From Paramacrobiotus metropolitanus (lineage: Eukaryota; Tardigrada; Eutardigrada; Parachela; Macrobiotidae), in assembly GCF_019649055.1 (NCBI RefSeq), contig NW_026570255.1:744001-808000 (forward strand): a stretch of 64,000 bases of DNA, read 5' to 3'. How positions within the stretch are numbered: position 1 is the stretch's first letter; each line of letters begins with the position of its first letter. Below the pieces are notes generated by a model. That model saw only the letters and a list, made by a program, of their open reading frames with translations. It was not told the DNA's origin and searched no databases. Below are positions 1 through 11,770 of the stretch, piece after piece. Made by a program: the position numbers and the translations under genes.

Positions 1-867
1 CCCGTCGGGTCGACGGTTATGCAAACCCGGGCCAACGAATCACGTGAACGAACCGAAAATTTGATTCAGTGTCGCGGCGAACTCAGCGTGTATTATCGTC
101 GCACCGGTCACGTGTTTGTAGGCTCACCGTACCATCACGCCACGGAATACGAAGACTACATCACTATCAACCGGGATTCACCGAAACCGGAACTTCCCGA
201 CGCGGTGCGCTGGCTGGAGGACCGCGACTGGTCGGAGTCCTATACCGGCAAACACAAATGGAAATTAACACGGAAGAAAGTCCGCCGTTTCCTCGACGTA
301 CAGTTTCAAGATTCACAGAATACCGATCTAATGGAACAGCGCACCGATCTAGTGGACCAATGTATGCGCTGCCTGGCGTACCAACACCAGGTTCCCGGGA
401 GTACCTCCCGCGTCAAACTGGGGAACCCGGTGACGAACCACCCGGTGAATTTGTGGTTTAAGGTCAAATTCGCTCCTATTCAGGAGATTATCCAGGCGAC
501 GCTGGAACACTTTCTATCGGATCCGTTCTCCTCGTACCGCATGCATCTGGGTCCGTTCCATCATCTGTTTACCGTGGACGATGAGTTTGTGCCGTGGTTG
601 TATGTGGAAGAACAAGAACGCAAGAAGCAGCGACAGGAAGCAGAAGAGAAGGAGAAACAGCAAACGGAGTACTGCGCGACACATCGAGAAAGGGTTTGCA
701 GTGAACGGACCGTGGAAAAGGTCCGTCGCGCGAAGGAGGTCGCCGCGGAAGTGGGGGTGGGTGCGGACAAGGATCCGCTGGCGATTCGGTGGAAGGTCAA
801 GTTCGGAGTGAATTTTGATCGGTACACCGCGGTGCAGCGGTTGCAGGAGAAGCAAAAGCAGGGTTAA
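1..867 (+). CDS. Unrecognised protein, 3' part of a gene (5' end outside window)
   Basis: The frame is open from the first base, so the 5' end may lie outside the window; the first in-frame ATG is at 19, giving 282 residues to a TAA at 865-867. I do not recognise the family. The first two thirds look globular, with several Trp/Tyr/Phe-rich segments (for example WLEDRDW near residue 66 and LWFKVKF near residue 144). Residues about 196-250 are rich in Lys, Glu, Arg and Gln and would form a charged helix or coiled coil; the C-terminus repeats a WKVKF-type motif (near residue 258). No signal peptide or membrane segment is visible in this part. The codon pattern and absence of stops over 289 codons make a real exon likely. 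No neighbour shares its strand or offers a functional hint. Confidence 0.6.
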   Translation, partial: PVGSTVMQTRANESRERTENLIQCRGELSVYYRRTGHVFVGSPYHHATEYEDYITINRDSPKPELPDAVRWLEDRDWSESYTGKHKWKLTRKKVRRFLDVQFQDSQNTDLMEQRTDLVDQCMRCLAYQHQVPGSTSRVKLGNPVTNHPVNLWFKVKFAPIQEIIQATLEHFLSDPFSSYRMHLGPFHHLFTVDDEFVPWLYVEEQERKKQRQEAEEKEKQQTEYCATHRERVCSERTVEKVRRAKEVAAEVGVGADKDPLAIRWKVKFGVNFDRYTAVQRLQEKQKQG

Positions 868-1734
868 AAAGTGTGAAAAACTAGTATTAAATTTCCTGTC
901 ATTTTAGTTAGTAACTTACGAGTGGTATAAATCTGCGCAGGCGCTTTGATAACTGACTAATGACGAATACAGTGAAACCTCCAAGATATGTACGTAACCT
1001 CCGTTCAAAAAAATCGTAAGTATCGTGGAGATGTAAGTAATATGTGGAATTGCAATCCCCCAGCCTCTCCCTCCCTGTGGGGGTGACCGCAAACCCAGGG
1101 GCACTGTTTAGTCAGCAGTGTATATTATCAAAATTCCACACGGTTAATCCGCTTAATGGACGGCATGTACGGCATGTACGGCGTTAAGCACGCAATGGTA
1201 CATCAATTTAAAAGAAAGATTCTGGGCAAGAACGTTGTTTCGATGAGAAGGAAGGTTCTTTCGAAGATTAGCAGTAAAGAAATCGTCCTGACTAACATCA
1301 AGCACAACAGTTCTGAGCGAGCTTTTGTTGTGACTTTGAATCTCAAATGCTTTTGGCGGTCTTCTGCACTGGAAATTATAAGAAATATTTATCCGTACGC
1401 AATGGTGTACGCAGTCTCGAGGTGACTTGTGCTTTTATTGCTTACGCGGTACAGAGGAAAAGGTGTACGTGAACATATCGCGGAGGTGTACGCCACGCAG
1501 ACGTTCCCCCTGTACTATAATCTATGGAGTATTTCGGTACGAAATTTTTCGTACTTACGGCAGAGGTGTACGTAACGTGGGAGTATACGTAACAGGAGGT
1601 TTTACTTAAAAGACATTTACAGGGATGTGGAAACTGGACATGCCAACTTCTCTCTGTATCACCAGGTCCATAGTAATGATCATTACAACAACTCTGCAAT
1701 TAGGGTTAAATTAAAAAATGGGAAATTCGCCAGT
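868..1734. other. Non-coding stretch upstream of the retroelement
   Basis: No convincing gene is seen. Short open frames (1156-1425, 1427-1609) have no recognisable motif. A small direct repeat of GGCATGTAC occurs at about 1160-1180 and further GTGTACG-type motifs recur to about 1580. This stretch is the left flank of the retroelement insertion, so before insertion base 1738 joined directly to 11700. Confidence 0.5.
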
Positions 1735-1738
1735 CAGT
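1735..1738. repeat. Target-site duplication CAGT, left copy (right copy 11696-11699)
   Basis: The four bases CAGT sit immediately outside the left LTR and again immediately outside the right LTR. Four-base duplications are usual for Ty3/gypsy integrases, and their identity shows that the two LTRs belong to a single insertion. Confidence 0.85.
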
Positions 1739-2191
1739 TGTAGCAACAATGAGTTCTACCTGTAGTGCTGTGTGTATGAGCCCTATGGATCAGGTCAACG
1801 ATGACCTTAACAATACCTATAACGATTAGGCAACGCACCGGTGTTTGACTGACCTTTAATGATAATCAATGTGCCCACTACAACAAAGCTATAAGCTAAA
1901 CAAAAGGTCAAGCTAGTACAATCGCTGGATGGTCCGGTGCAGGGCTGGCTGTAGACTGCTGGTCGGTTGACTTCGCAGGGGAAAGCACACTGGCTTCCGG
2001 TGGTTGCAGCTGTGGTTTTATATACCCGCGCGGCGGAGTGGTGCCGCCAGCCGGAGGGTGTGGTCACTGGCGTTATCGCGTGGGAATGAGGCCGCATGAT
2101 GCAAGGCTGAGCGAGTCTGATGCAAGGCTGATGTCATATAATGTAATCGTCGCTGACCTCGATGATGCTGATGACTAAGCCGTCCGTGACA
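1739..2191 (-). repeat. Left LTR (3' LTR of the minus-strand element)
   Basis: A 453-bp terminal repeat, TG...CA, matching 11243-11695 with one difference noticed (A/G near 2140 versus 11644). In element orientation it contains a TATA-type motif, TATATAAAA, near 2019-2029, consistent with an LTR promoter. A polypurine tract lies directly inside it at about 2192-2203 (AAAAAGGAGGAC in element sense). Confidence 0.92.
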
Positions 2192-2599
2192 GTCCTCCTT
2201 TTTGAGATTCGACGTCTCTGGCGAATCCAACAGGAACAGGAAGTAAAAAACAATTATATACGAAAATTTAAAAAATCAAAATACACAATTTCCACAGCAG
2301 AAAGAACCGTTGTAGTGGGCATTACAGTATCAAATAACTGTGAAAAAACAGGCATGAATTTTATATAAAAAAACAATGTTAGTACAATATATTGCAACAA
2401 CTTAACAAAACATACACAGTATAATGTATATATAACACGACACAAATGTAAATATTATGTTTTTTATTTTATATTAATCGGTTTTATATACAACAATTAA
2501 TCATTAATAATTCTTCTTTTGTATTTTAATATAAAAGGAATAATAATAAAATTAACTTCAGTACAAACTTATTGCTGGTCGGCAGCACTACGGTTCACA

Positions 2600-5300
2600 A
2601 TCACGTAGCGAGGCATATCCTCGTCCGGACTTGCTGGTGTCTCCGCGCATTGCTGAATGTCATCATTGGCCATCGGGCTGGGGCTTCGTGGTGTTTCGAC
2701 ATAAGGCGGTGGTGAGCGCAACTGGGCAAAATACGCAGGCAAACAAAGCTCCCGGTTCGAGCGGATAATTCCCTCGGATGAGGAGTAGGCTGCCGCTTGA
2801 ATGGTCGTGGCTGCACCATCGCCATAGTCGGCGCCTTGGTTGCCGGTTTAGCGAAGGCCGGAAAAACGAAGGAACGTGGCGGTTGCTCTTCACGCTGAGG
2901 GCTGCTCCGCTGCACAGCTGATGGTCCCGCTACCATCTGATCGGTGTGCCCAGAACTGCACTGATTTTTTTCGGCGGCATCCCAAATCTTTCGGCACTTG
3001 GTAAGCGCGTCCCACAACAAATCGTTGTCTTTTGCAAGCGTCTCCAAGGCAGTCGTGGTCCGCTGTGCCATGTCCATCAGGATGTTCATAGCAGGCTGGT
3101 CATGCGGAAAACCTTGCTGGTTGACAACGGTATGCGTGAATTCCGTAAACTCATCCACCATGGCTTTGATAGCGTTGTCTCGGGTAATCTTCATACGGTG
3201 GAACGATTCAATACGCGCATTTCTGGCACTCTTGCGGCTTACCTTCTTGAACGTCATGACTATCCGCGGTGGTTGATATGGAATTTCTGGAGAGGCAATC
3301 CGGCCGCTGCGTGGGTGATCGTTAGCAATATCCATTGCAGGTAATAACAGGTTGACGGGCAAAGTCACTGTATCCACTACTGAAGTAGAATCGTCAGGAA
3401 CTGTATGATCCGGTACACTAACAGCTAGTTCCGCATGAGTGGGCAACTGATGGTCTGTGCAGTGTTTTATATCCACTTCTGTCTTCCGTCTGCGGCTGAA
3501 CAGTACTCGCATGCCTTTCCGATCGCGGGCAGTGCACCAGTTCCCAACGGTGCCGGCCCGACTCCCAGCGTCTGAGACGTTATTATTTTCGTTAAGCAGG
3601 CGCGTCCCGAGCAACCATCTTAGCAGTATTAACCCTACATAAATGCCAACTAACATAACTGTAATACTAACAACTGTACCAACTGTTTGCTTGATGCGCA
3701 CGTCCATGCCCCAGTCATGGATGAGTGCTTTTGTTAACGTGACAGGCGTTGAAAGACCACTGATGAAAAACTGTTGCAGATCTGTAGCACGTGCTGGCTG
3801 TTGCATGTACACGGAGTCAGCATGATAATATGTTGCCGATACATCCACAATCGGGTCAAAGCGGCTGTTAATGTGTAGATGTAGTGCTTGTTGCGTCACT
3901 TTGTATATCCTTTTCCACGTGTTATTTATGACCGCATAAATATTATTATTAAAAGAAACAAAAGGCATTGTATGTACACATTTGTACGGTAATAATGTAA
4001 GGCCATCCAATCCAATTGTATAATCATTATACCGCGGTTGTAGATATTGACAGGAACCATAAGAATTCTCCACCGTAAATGTAGCATTGATTTTTCCACA
4101 TTTGAAAACGGCTGCTTTGTCAGTTGTTATCATGTGTACAGCAAAACATTTAGGGTATTTGAGCGCTTTTGCCGCTAATACCGGGCTAAATTGCGATAAA
4201 ACGACTAAGTTCAACAAAAACGTGTTATCGATCCGGCAATCAAGAGCAGCCACATTTGAAGAGATGTAATTAAGATTTTTGTATCAATATCTGAGAAATA
4301 GTTAAAATGTTGAGACAAGAAGTTTTCTTGAAATAATGCAAATTCTTGCATAGTTGCATTTTGTAACAGTTTTGTCATATTTTTATTCTCATTTTTTAAA
4401 TTCAGCTTCGGTTTTTCGTAATAATTATTTACCGGTCCAAGCGTAATTTTCAGATTGGGATTTCCGATAACTTGATAAGCCTCCACTTCTTCACCGCACA
4501 GTTTTACGCTCTTCCCAATATAATAATCTAACTGATGAACATCATCACGAAGGCGCCGTACATCATTCACAGAATCTAGCTCGCCGTAGCCGTAATTTTT
4601 CCTTAACTTTTTACAATTTGACGCAGTGCTGGCGTTAGTCCTCCATACATACGTCACATAATTAATCATTGCAAACTGCTGCATTTTGTCTTTTGCAATC
4701 ATCATTGTAGCAGAATCCACGGTGCAATTTTTACACTTCTGGTTTAACTGTACTTCCTCCAATATGCAATTAATAGAGTCATAAGTAATTTCCTGTAAAT
4801 ACTTTCCATTTCCTTCCGAATCTTTAGTGTAATCCCATACATTACCAGTGTTGACCATATCGTTTCCAACACATTTCTTAGAGTGTACCATTTGCCAGCA
4901 TTCGTCCACAGATTCGGCTTTATTTAGTACCGATTTTATTGTATCTGTTCCTCCAAAGAAGAAAGAGGACACAACAGTCCGTTTAATGACTTGTTTGCAC
5001 ATATAAGCAGTAAATAATAATTGTGGGAGCTGCTCCTCATAGAGTACGTAAGCTCTTGTATTCGGTGTTTTTCCATTATTTGGAGCTCCACAAGCTGAAA
5101 AATTTTTTAACGAGACCAAACCTAAGAAGTCTTTCCGGCTACAATCACAAACCTCCTGGGTCAACGCGTTTGCGCCATTAAATCCAAAACATAGCAACAT
5201 TATAAGGATGAGTAACATGCTTGTTCCGGGAAGTAAACATTTTGGTAGTAGGGTCCTCCTTTTTAGCGGTTCTCTTGCACTGAGTTTCTGCACCCGGTTC
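2600..5300 (-). mobile_element. Envelope-like region of the Ty3/gypsy element
   Basis: Part of the retroelement, read as a fossil. In element order it has a hydrophobic membrane or signal segment near 5180-5230, then a cysteine-rich ectodomain-like stretch with many N-glycosylation motifs, and later a second strong hydrophobic membrane segment near 3600-3680 followed by a long hydrophilic tail. This build (signal, Cys-rich ectodomain, membrane anchor, tail) is that of a viral surface glycoprotein. I cannot assign it to a named glycoprotein family by eye. It resembles neither the classic retroviral surface/transmembrane pair with an obvious furin site nor, confidently, the insect errantivirus envelope. 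Confidence 0.65.
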
Positions 5301-5599
5301 ATCATGTTACCAGTTTCTTCCGCAATGATTTTACATGCATTCTGCAAATCCTGAGCTGTCGACTTTATTTTTCCAATGGAATCTGCCATCCGTAATTTTT
5401 TATTCTCTTCCTCTAACCACAAAATCCTTTCGATGTCTTCATTAGACTGTTCCCAGAACCGGCCAAGTAAAATTTCATCATGTCGCCTTTTTTCTTGGCA
5501 CTTCTTTCTGTAGCAATCGTTACTGCTAAGCAGCTCTTCACTGTGCAATTTTAGTAGTTCCTCTAGTCTTTTGACATTTAATGCGGGGGTCACAAGTGG

Positions 5600-8500
5600 C
5601 CGGTCGGGCTGAGTTGGTACATCGTCCAGAGTGATGCGATTTATATATCCGTACCGTTCTGGTTTTCGAACTGTTCTTTTTGGTCTTTGTTCAATTTTTT
5701 CGTCGGTTTGACCCGCGTCCTCGGTGTCTGTAATTATTTCATCATCATTATTTTCAGAAATGTCCGACCTTTCACTTTCCACATCGAGTACGTTTTTGGT
5801 TTTTATTTTTTTTTCTGCAGAGATTTTTTCATTTTTTCTATAAACATTTTCCCGTAGTTGACCTTTCCAAGTAGGTTCCGATTCTCTGCCCGTAGCGTAA
5901 TTTTGATCGCCTCTTGATACAAATTTTTTCAATCGCGAAACATGTACTGTATCTTCTAGGTGTTTTCCGAAACAAGCTTTTACCCTATAATTTACTTCCG
6001 AAATTCTATCCGTTATTATAAACGGTCCAAAAAATCTGTGGTTAAGTTTGTTAGTTGTCTTCAGCTTCCTGTGCGGGTTATAAACTAACACAAGTTCTCC
6101 AACATTGAACGTTTTTGCGACGTGCATTTTATCATAATAAAAGGATTCTTTCAAACCGGCATCCTCTATCCTGGCTCGCGCAATTTCTCGGGCTGTGCTT
6201 AGCGAATTGTCAAGCTCCATTACGTAATTATCAACATTAATGTCTTGTTCTTCGACGTCAGGAATGAGACCGACATCACAAGGTAACTGAGCCATTCGCC
6301 CAAACATAAGATAAAACGGTGTAAACTTCGTGGTTGATTGTGGGGTAACATTTAATGCAAAGATTACCATTGGCAAGGATGTATCCCAATCTTGTTGGGC
6401 AGAGGAACAATACATCGCTAAAGACGTAACAATTGTACGATTCATATGTTCCACTAGACCCTGACTTTGAGGATGATAACTAGTCGAACGATTGTGGATC
6501 GTCCCGGTTAAGAAAAAGTACGTTCTTAAACAGTTCACTGCAAAACGCTGAGCCTCTGTCGGTACCTAAATAGCGGGGGGCACCGAAACGACACACAATC
6601 TCCTCTACAAAAAATTTTGAAGTTTCCTCTGCGTTTTCAGTGCGAACGGCTCTCGCCACTACGTATTTTGTAACCTGCTCAATCGCAACAATTAGATATT
6701 TTTTCCCGTTTTTAGATTTTTTAAAAGGACCGACATGATCCATCTGCCATCTTTGGCAGACCTGAAAAACAGGAATAGGTTGCAAAAGCCCATAAGGTTT
6801 TCCAATCTGTTTCTTGTATGTAAGACAATCTAGGCAAGAGTCCGTATAATTTTTTACATCCTCAACATATCTGGGCCAGTAGTATCTTTCTTTTATTTTT
6901 TGCCAAGTCCTTAGGAACCCTTGGTGGGCTCCACTGATCGGGTTGTCATGCATTTCATATAATACGTCATTTTTAATTTTTTCGGGAACAACCAATTGCA
7001 TGAAAGTTCCATCTTCTGGGTGCGTACGGAACCTGTATAGTACATCATTTCTTAAAATAAAATTATTTTTATTTATGTTTCCTTGTTTCATTCCATCTAA
7101 AATTTTTATACAAAACTTATCCTCTGACTGTAATTTTCTTAAGTCAAAGTTTTCGAGTTTATAGACTGGTAAGTCAGGTACGTCGGTATCCACACCGTCG
7201 AAGGCTTCCCCTACTGGATTTCTACTTAAAGCATCTGGAAAAGAATTCAACTTCCCGGCTTGTGTTTAATTTCAAAGTTAAACGCGGACAGTTTGATGGC
7301 CCACCGGCACAAACGGCCGGTTGGCTCTTTCATGTTTAGTAAATACTGAAGGGCCTGATGGTCAGTTATAATTCGAAATTTGACACCTATAAGATAATGT
7401 TTAAATTTAATCACTGCCCAAACAACACATAGGCACTCCAGCTCGGATGTCGTATAACGAGTCTCTACGTCTGAAAGCTTTCTTGAAATGAACTCGACAG
7501 CTTTTTCTTTTCCATCAACTAACTGTATTAGTACAGCGCCTAGACCGACGTTTGACGCATCGCAGTGCAGTTCAATAGGTAGGTTTGGCTCAAAATGTTT
7601 CAGCAAAATATTCTCGCAGATTTTTTGTTTCAAAAGTTGGAAAGATTTTTCGCATTCTTCCGACCATATGAATTCTTTATTTATTTTTACTAAATTAGTT
7701 AAGGGATATGCTATATCTGAATAATTTTTGACATAGCTTCTCCAATAGCCCGTTCCACCTAGGAACGACTGAATTTGTTTAACATTAACCGGCGTAGGCC
7801 AGTTCATAAGGGCTGAAGTTTTTTTCCGGATTTGGTCGACGGCCTTCTTCGTTTATTATATGCCCTAAGAATTTTACTTGTTTTTCAAAAAAGACACATT
7901 TATTTAGATTTAAAGTTAAACCTGCTGTTTTAATGCGATTAAAAATTTCCTCGAGCCTGTCTAAAGTTTCTTGAAAGGTTCTTCCTAAAACCAATATATC
8001 GTCTACATAATTTATACAACTTCTCCATTTGAGATTAGCTAAGACCACATCCATTAATCTTTGAAATGTTGCAGGGCTATTACAGAGCCCTTGTGCCGCT
8101 CTTTTGTACTGATATAATCCTACCGCCGTAATAAAGGCAGTTTTTTCCCTACTTTTACGTTCTAATGGAATCTGCCAAAAAGCGCCCGTCATGTCCAGGG
8201 TCGCATAAAACCTTGCACCACTTAAAAGGTCAAGGCAAGAATTAATATTAGGCAAAGTATAGACATCTTTTTTTGTAATTTTATTCAATAGTCGATAATC
8301 GTTTACTGGCCTAAAACTTTCACCTTTAGGAATTAGCAGTAAAGGGCTACTCCAACTGGAGTAGGATGGTTCAATGATGTCTAAGGCCAGGAGCTTATTA
8401 ATCTCTTCCTCCATGATACGTTGCTCTTTAATTGACGTTCGGTAAGGAGGAACATGAATTGGTTTTGCGTCACCCGTGTCAATAACATGCTCAGTTAGTG

Positions 8501-9380
8501 ACGTGCAGCCAATTCGTTCCCCTTTTTTCGGAAAAATAATTTTAAACTTATTTATAACATTAATTAAACTCAGCTTCTCCTCAGGTGTAATAGTGCTGCC
8601 TATATTCAGAGTTTCATAGTCAATATCATTTTCAGAAAACGGGGAAATAATATTTTCGCTTCTAGTTTGATTAATAAATTCATCAACAAGTTCGTCAGAA
8701 GTTTTTATTTTATTATCGGTCTGGCTGGAATCTTCTACCTCTTCCAAGTTAAAAACATTTTGTAATAACCAGCCATTTGTAGGTTCTCCGGAGTTTTGTT
8801 TTGCTGAACTTTCGACATGACTTAATTTCTTATATGAATTTTTCATTTCATTTTTGAAAATAATATTTTTACTTTTACCTATACAAGATAGACATGGACC
8901 TTTCTCCATAAAGTAAAGTCGATGCGTTCTGTAGTCAATAATTACTTTAGCAGCATCCAAAAGTCGTTACCTAAGAGTATAAGTTCATCTAAGTTAGGAT
9001 TATCGATAACGGCGCAGTGCACCCGGATGACCTTTCCCGCCAACTCAACATCTAAGGTAATGCCTTTAGAGGGGCTTTTCACATGATCAAAGAACCTTAT
9101 TGGAAGCCCTAGCCATTCATCTGCGTCTAATTTCAGCATCCTTAAAAGTTTCGAGTTTATAATGGACGGCCCAGCACCCGTATCAATGCATGCCTGGAAG
9201 GATTCGCCCTGGATTTTGACTTGTGTCGTCATGCAAGTCTTTGGGACATATCTTGCTGCCTCGAAACCTACATTTAACGTGGGTAAAACGTTAACAACAG
9301 TTTCTTGGTAATCTTGGAATGGACAATTTTGGTCCTCGACGCCAATTAAGTTAACGTTCTGCTGCCGACTCGGCATAACG
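5600..9380 (-). mobile_element. pol region of the Ty3/gypsy element
   Basis: Part of the retroelement. In element order there is an aspartic protease with DTGAGPS near 9190, a reverse transcriptase with a YVDDILV active site near 8000, an RNase H stretch near 7300-7700 (DASNVGLGA, TDHQALQYLL), and an integrase with an HHCC-type zinc finger near 6800-6950 and a catalytic core beginning MDHVGP near 6740. An integrase C-terminal segment extends to about 5900, after which the sequence becomes low-complexity and charged before the envelope region. Order and motifs are those of Ty3/gypsy (Metaviridae). Confidence 0.92.
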
Positions 9381-10442
9381 GGATAGCGCGGTTGCGGGAA
9401 TCACTCGAACTGTTGTCTCTACAGTTGATTTGGTAATGGCCCCTACGGCCACACTTAAAACAAACGGGCCTGCCGTCTCCAGTTCGTGATGAAAACTGAC
9501 GTTGGCCGTTATACCTTCGTCCTCTATAATGATTTGGATTTTGGTTTCTCCATTCGCCTTGTCTCGGCGGTTCGTTGAAAGTTGACCTTCTGACGTATCC
9601 GTTGTAATCTCTTCCGTGCTGTGTTTCTCTTTGATAAGCGTTATCATATCTACTACTAAAGCGGTTTGGCGTACTAAACTTTCCAGGATTGAACTTAAAG
9701 TTAAGTACACTATCTAGTTTTTCCACAAGTTCGTTGATTTTTCGTCCTTCTCGGTCGTTGCTTTATTTCTCTTATTTTCACCGCCAAAGGGAACGTCAAA
9801 AGTTACAGTTGATCGTTTTTCCTTTGTCCCTCTGTCTTTAATAGGGTATAGTTCTTCTGCTACTTCCAGGATATCTTTCGGGGTCTTTTTGCCCATAATA
9901 CGAAGTTGAGTGGCTGTTTGCTTATCTTTCATTCCCTTCAGGATAAAGTATCCTATCTCTGCTTGGTCCATATTTGCGTCCGCATGTTTGCATAAGTCTA
10001 AGATAGAAAAATAGTACGTACGAAAATTTTCTTCACTTCCTTGCTGTCGTGAAATCAGAATGTCAATAGCTTGTTGAGGCGTTCCCATTTTCCCAAATGT
10101 CTTAAGAAATTCTGTTTCAATGGAATCCCAATCTTCGGGTGCCGCTTCAGGTCTATTTTTAATCCATTTACGAGCAGTTCCCGCTAAAACTTCCGGAAAT
10201 CTGCGAGCTTTCGTAGGGTCATCCCACGCGTAGGACTCTGCACAACGCAGATATGATTCTAGCCAGGTCTCCGCATCCTCGTGAGGGGCTGCCGAAAATG
10301 GTGGTGGTAATTTTACTTTAGGACCTTCGGCCATTCTTCGCGGTTCTTCTAACTGTTGTTGATGATTGCCTTCTTCTTCTCCTGCTGCACCTGCAGGGGC
10401 TTGTGCTTCCACTTGGTGACCTTGAATATTACCGTTTTCCAC
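9350..10442 (-). mobile_element. gag region of the Ty3/gypsy element
   Basis: Part of the retroelement. The start near 10442 is followed by a proline/glutamine-rich head and a capsid-like retrotransposon gag domain (AETWLESYLRCAESYAWDD and later motifs). Near 9450 there is a single CCHC zinc knuckle of the form CFKCGRRGHYQINC, typical of a nucleocapsid, inside an arginine/asparagine-rich RNA-binding stretch. Confidence 0.88.
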
Positions 10443-11242
10443 TTCGTGAGCGTTGAAAAGGTTCCCGGCTTCGGGTTCCTCGTTTATTTGGTTGTTAAAA
10501 CTGTCGTCGCTAAGGTCGATGAAGGCAGTATTATGAGCTTCTTCGTTTTTTGATTTTATTACGCTTGATTCCGATGACGAAGAAAGTTCCGGTGTCTTGA
10601 TACGATTAACGCCTGTCTGGGCCTGTGGATTCCAATACCTGCTGTTAGCCTGCTCCGCTGGAACGATTTCCGGTGGTAACCGTCTTAGCCTCAGCGAAAG
10701 TTTCTGCGCTAACGATTTATCTGTCGGGTCACTAGTAGGTTCCTTATTCTTTCTCGACGCCAGTGTATTTCATATTAAATTCCCGTAATTTATTTATACT
10801 ACAAGTCAATAATCTAGCCTGTATTTTTACCGCTGATTAGTTACTGGTTTTTCACTTTCCCTAATATACTGTATGTTATACGACAGTCTACGTGTGAATT
10901 TCCTAGATTTTACCTATTATGCCTAATATTACCATCCAGCAAAACACACAACTATTTGTAAGTCACTGTGTAGTTACGGACCAGGTAACCACAGCAGCAA
11001 GAATACCTGTGTTGTGTCGGCGACTATTTGTAAGTGAGAGTGGCCTATGGTCAGTAGGTACACTAACGCTACCTGTGTCGCAAGTGGGCTAATATTCCAA
11101 GGATATCCTTTTTCCCAAAATTTCAATAATAATGTGCACAAATTTCCAAATCACATAACAATAATCCCTCAAATTTTGGCCAATTCTCAACAACAATTCA
11201 CAAAAGTTTCTAGCACGTACAAGCCTTACCTTCACGCCAATT
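10443..11242 (-). mobile_element. Leader of the Ty3/gypsy element with candidate primer-binding site
   Basis: About 800 bases lie between the 5' LTR and the gag start. Three bases inside the LTR, at 11222-11239, the element-sense sequence starts TGGCGTGAAGG, the TGG being the usual complement of a tRNA CCA end; I could not identify the donor tRNA. The rest is A/T-rich and has no coding signal that I trust. Confidence 0.6.
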
Positions 11243-11695
11243 TGTAGCAACAATGAGTTCTACCTGTAGTGCTGTGTGTATGAGCCCTATGGATCAGGTC
11301 AACGATGACCTTAACAATACCTATAACGATTAGGCAACGCACCGGTGTTTGACTGACCTTTAATGATAATCAATGTGCCCACTACAACAAAGCTATAAGC
11401 TAAACAAAAGGTCAAGCTAGTACAATCGCTGGATGGTCCGGTGCAGGGCTGGCTGTAGACTGCTGGTCGGTTGACTTCGCAGGGGAAAGCACACTGGCTT
11501 CCGGTGGTTGCAGCTGTGGTTTTATATACCCGCGCGGCGGAGTGGTGCCGCCAGCCGGAGGGTGTGGTCACTGGCGTTATCGCGTGGGAATGAGGCCGCA
11601 TGATGCAAGGCTGAGCGAGTCTGATGCAAGGCTGATGTCATATGATGTAATCGTCGCTGACCTCGATGATGCTGATGACTAAGCCGTCCGTGACA
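11243..11695 (-). repeat. Right LTR (5' LTR of the minus-strand element)
   Basis: Same length (453 bp) and, apart from one base noticed, the same sequence as 1739-2191. It ends in CA next to the right CAGT duplication. The near identity is the basis for calling the insertion young. Confidence 0.92.
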
Positions 11696-11770
11696 CAGTC
11701 CGCGGGTCAAAAACGTATGTAAAAAAAGTGGATAATAGTGGTTCTACATAATTGCTGCAAACAAACGGTT

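Larger units (their letters stand above)
1739..11695 (-). mobile_element. Young Ty3/gypsy LTR retroelement with an envelope-like region
   Basis: Fossil virus-like element on the minus strand, about 9.96 kb, bounded by two 453-bp LTRs that begin TG and end CA and flanked by CAGT on both sides. In element order the parts are 5' LTR (11243-11695), leader with primer site, gag region, protease/reverse transcriptase/RNase H/integrase region, envelope-like region, polypurine tract and 3' LTR (1739-2191). I could find only one difference between the LTRs, so insertion is recent on an evolutionary scale. The element looks almost whole; the coding regions are carried in several frames with about five interruptions, some of which may be the family's normal gag-pol slip or splicing. 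The order protease-RT-RNase H-integrase and the YVDD reverse transcriptase place it in Metaviridae (Ty3/gypsy); the envelope makes it errantivirus-like in build. Confidence 0.93.

Noticed and set aside
1807-2097. 96-codon open frame repeated exactly at 11311-11601
   Set aside because: It lies inside both LTRs and antisense to nothing recognisable; its duplication comes from the LTRs, not from selection on a protein.
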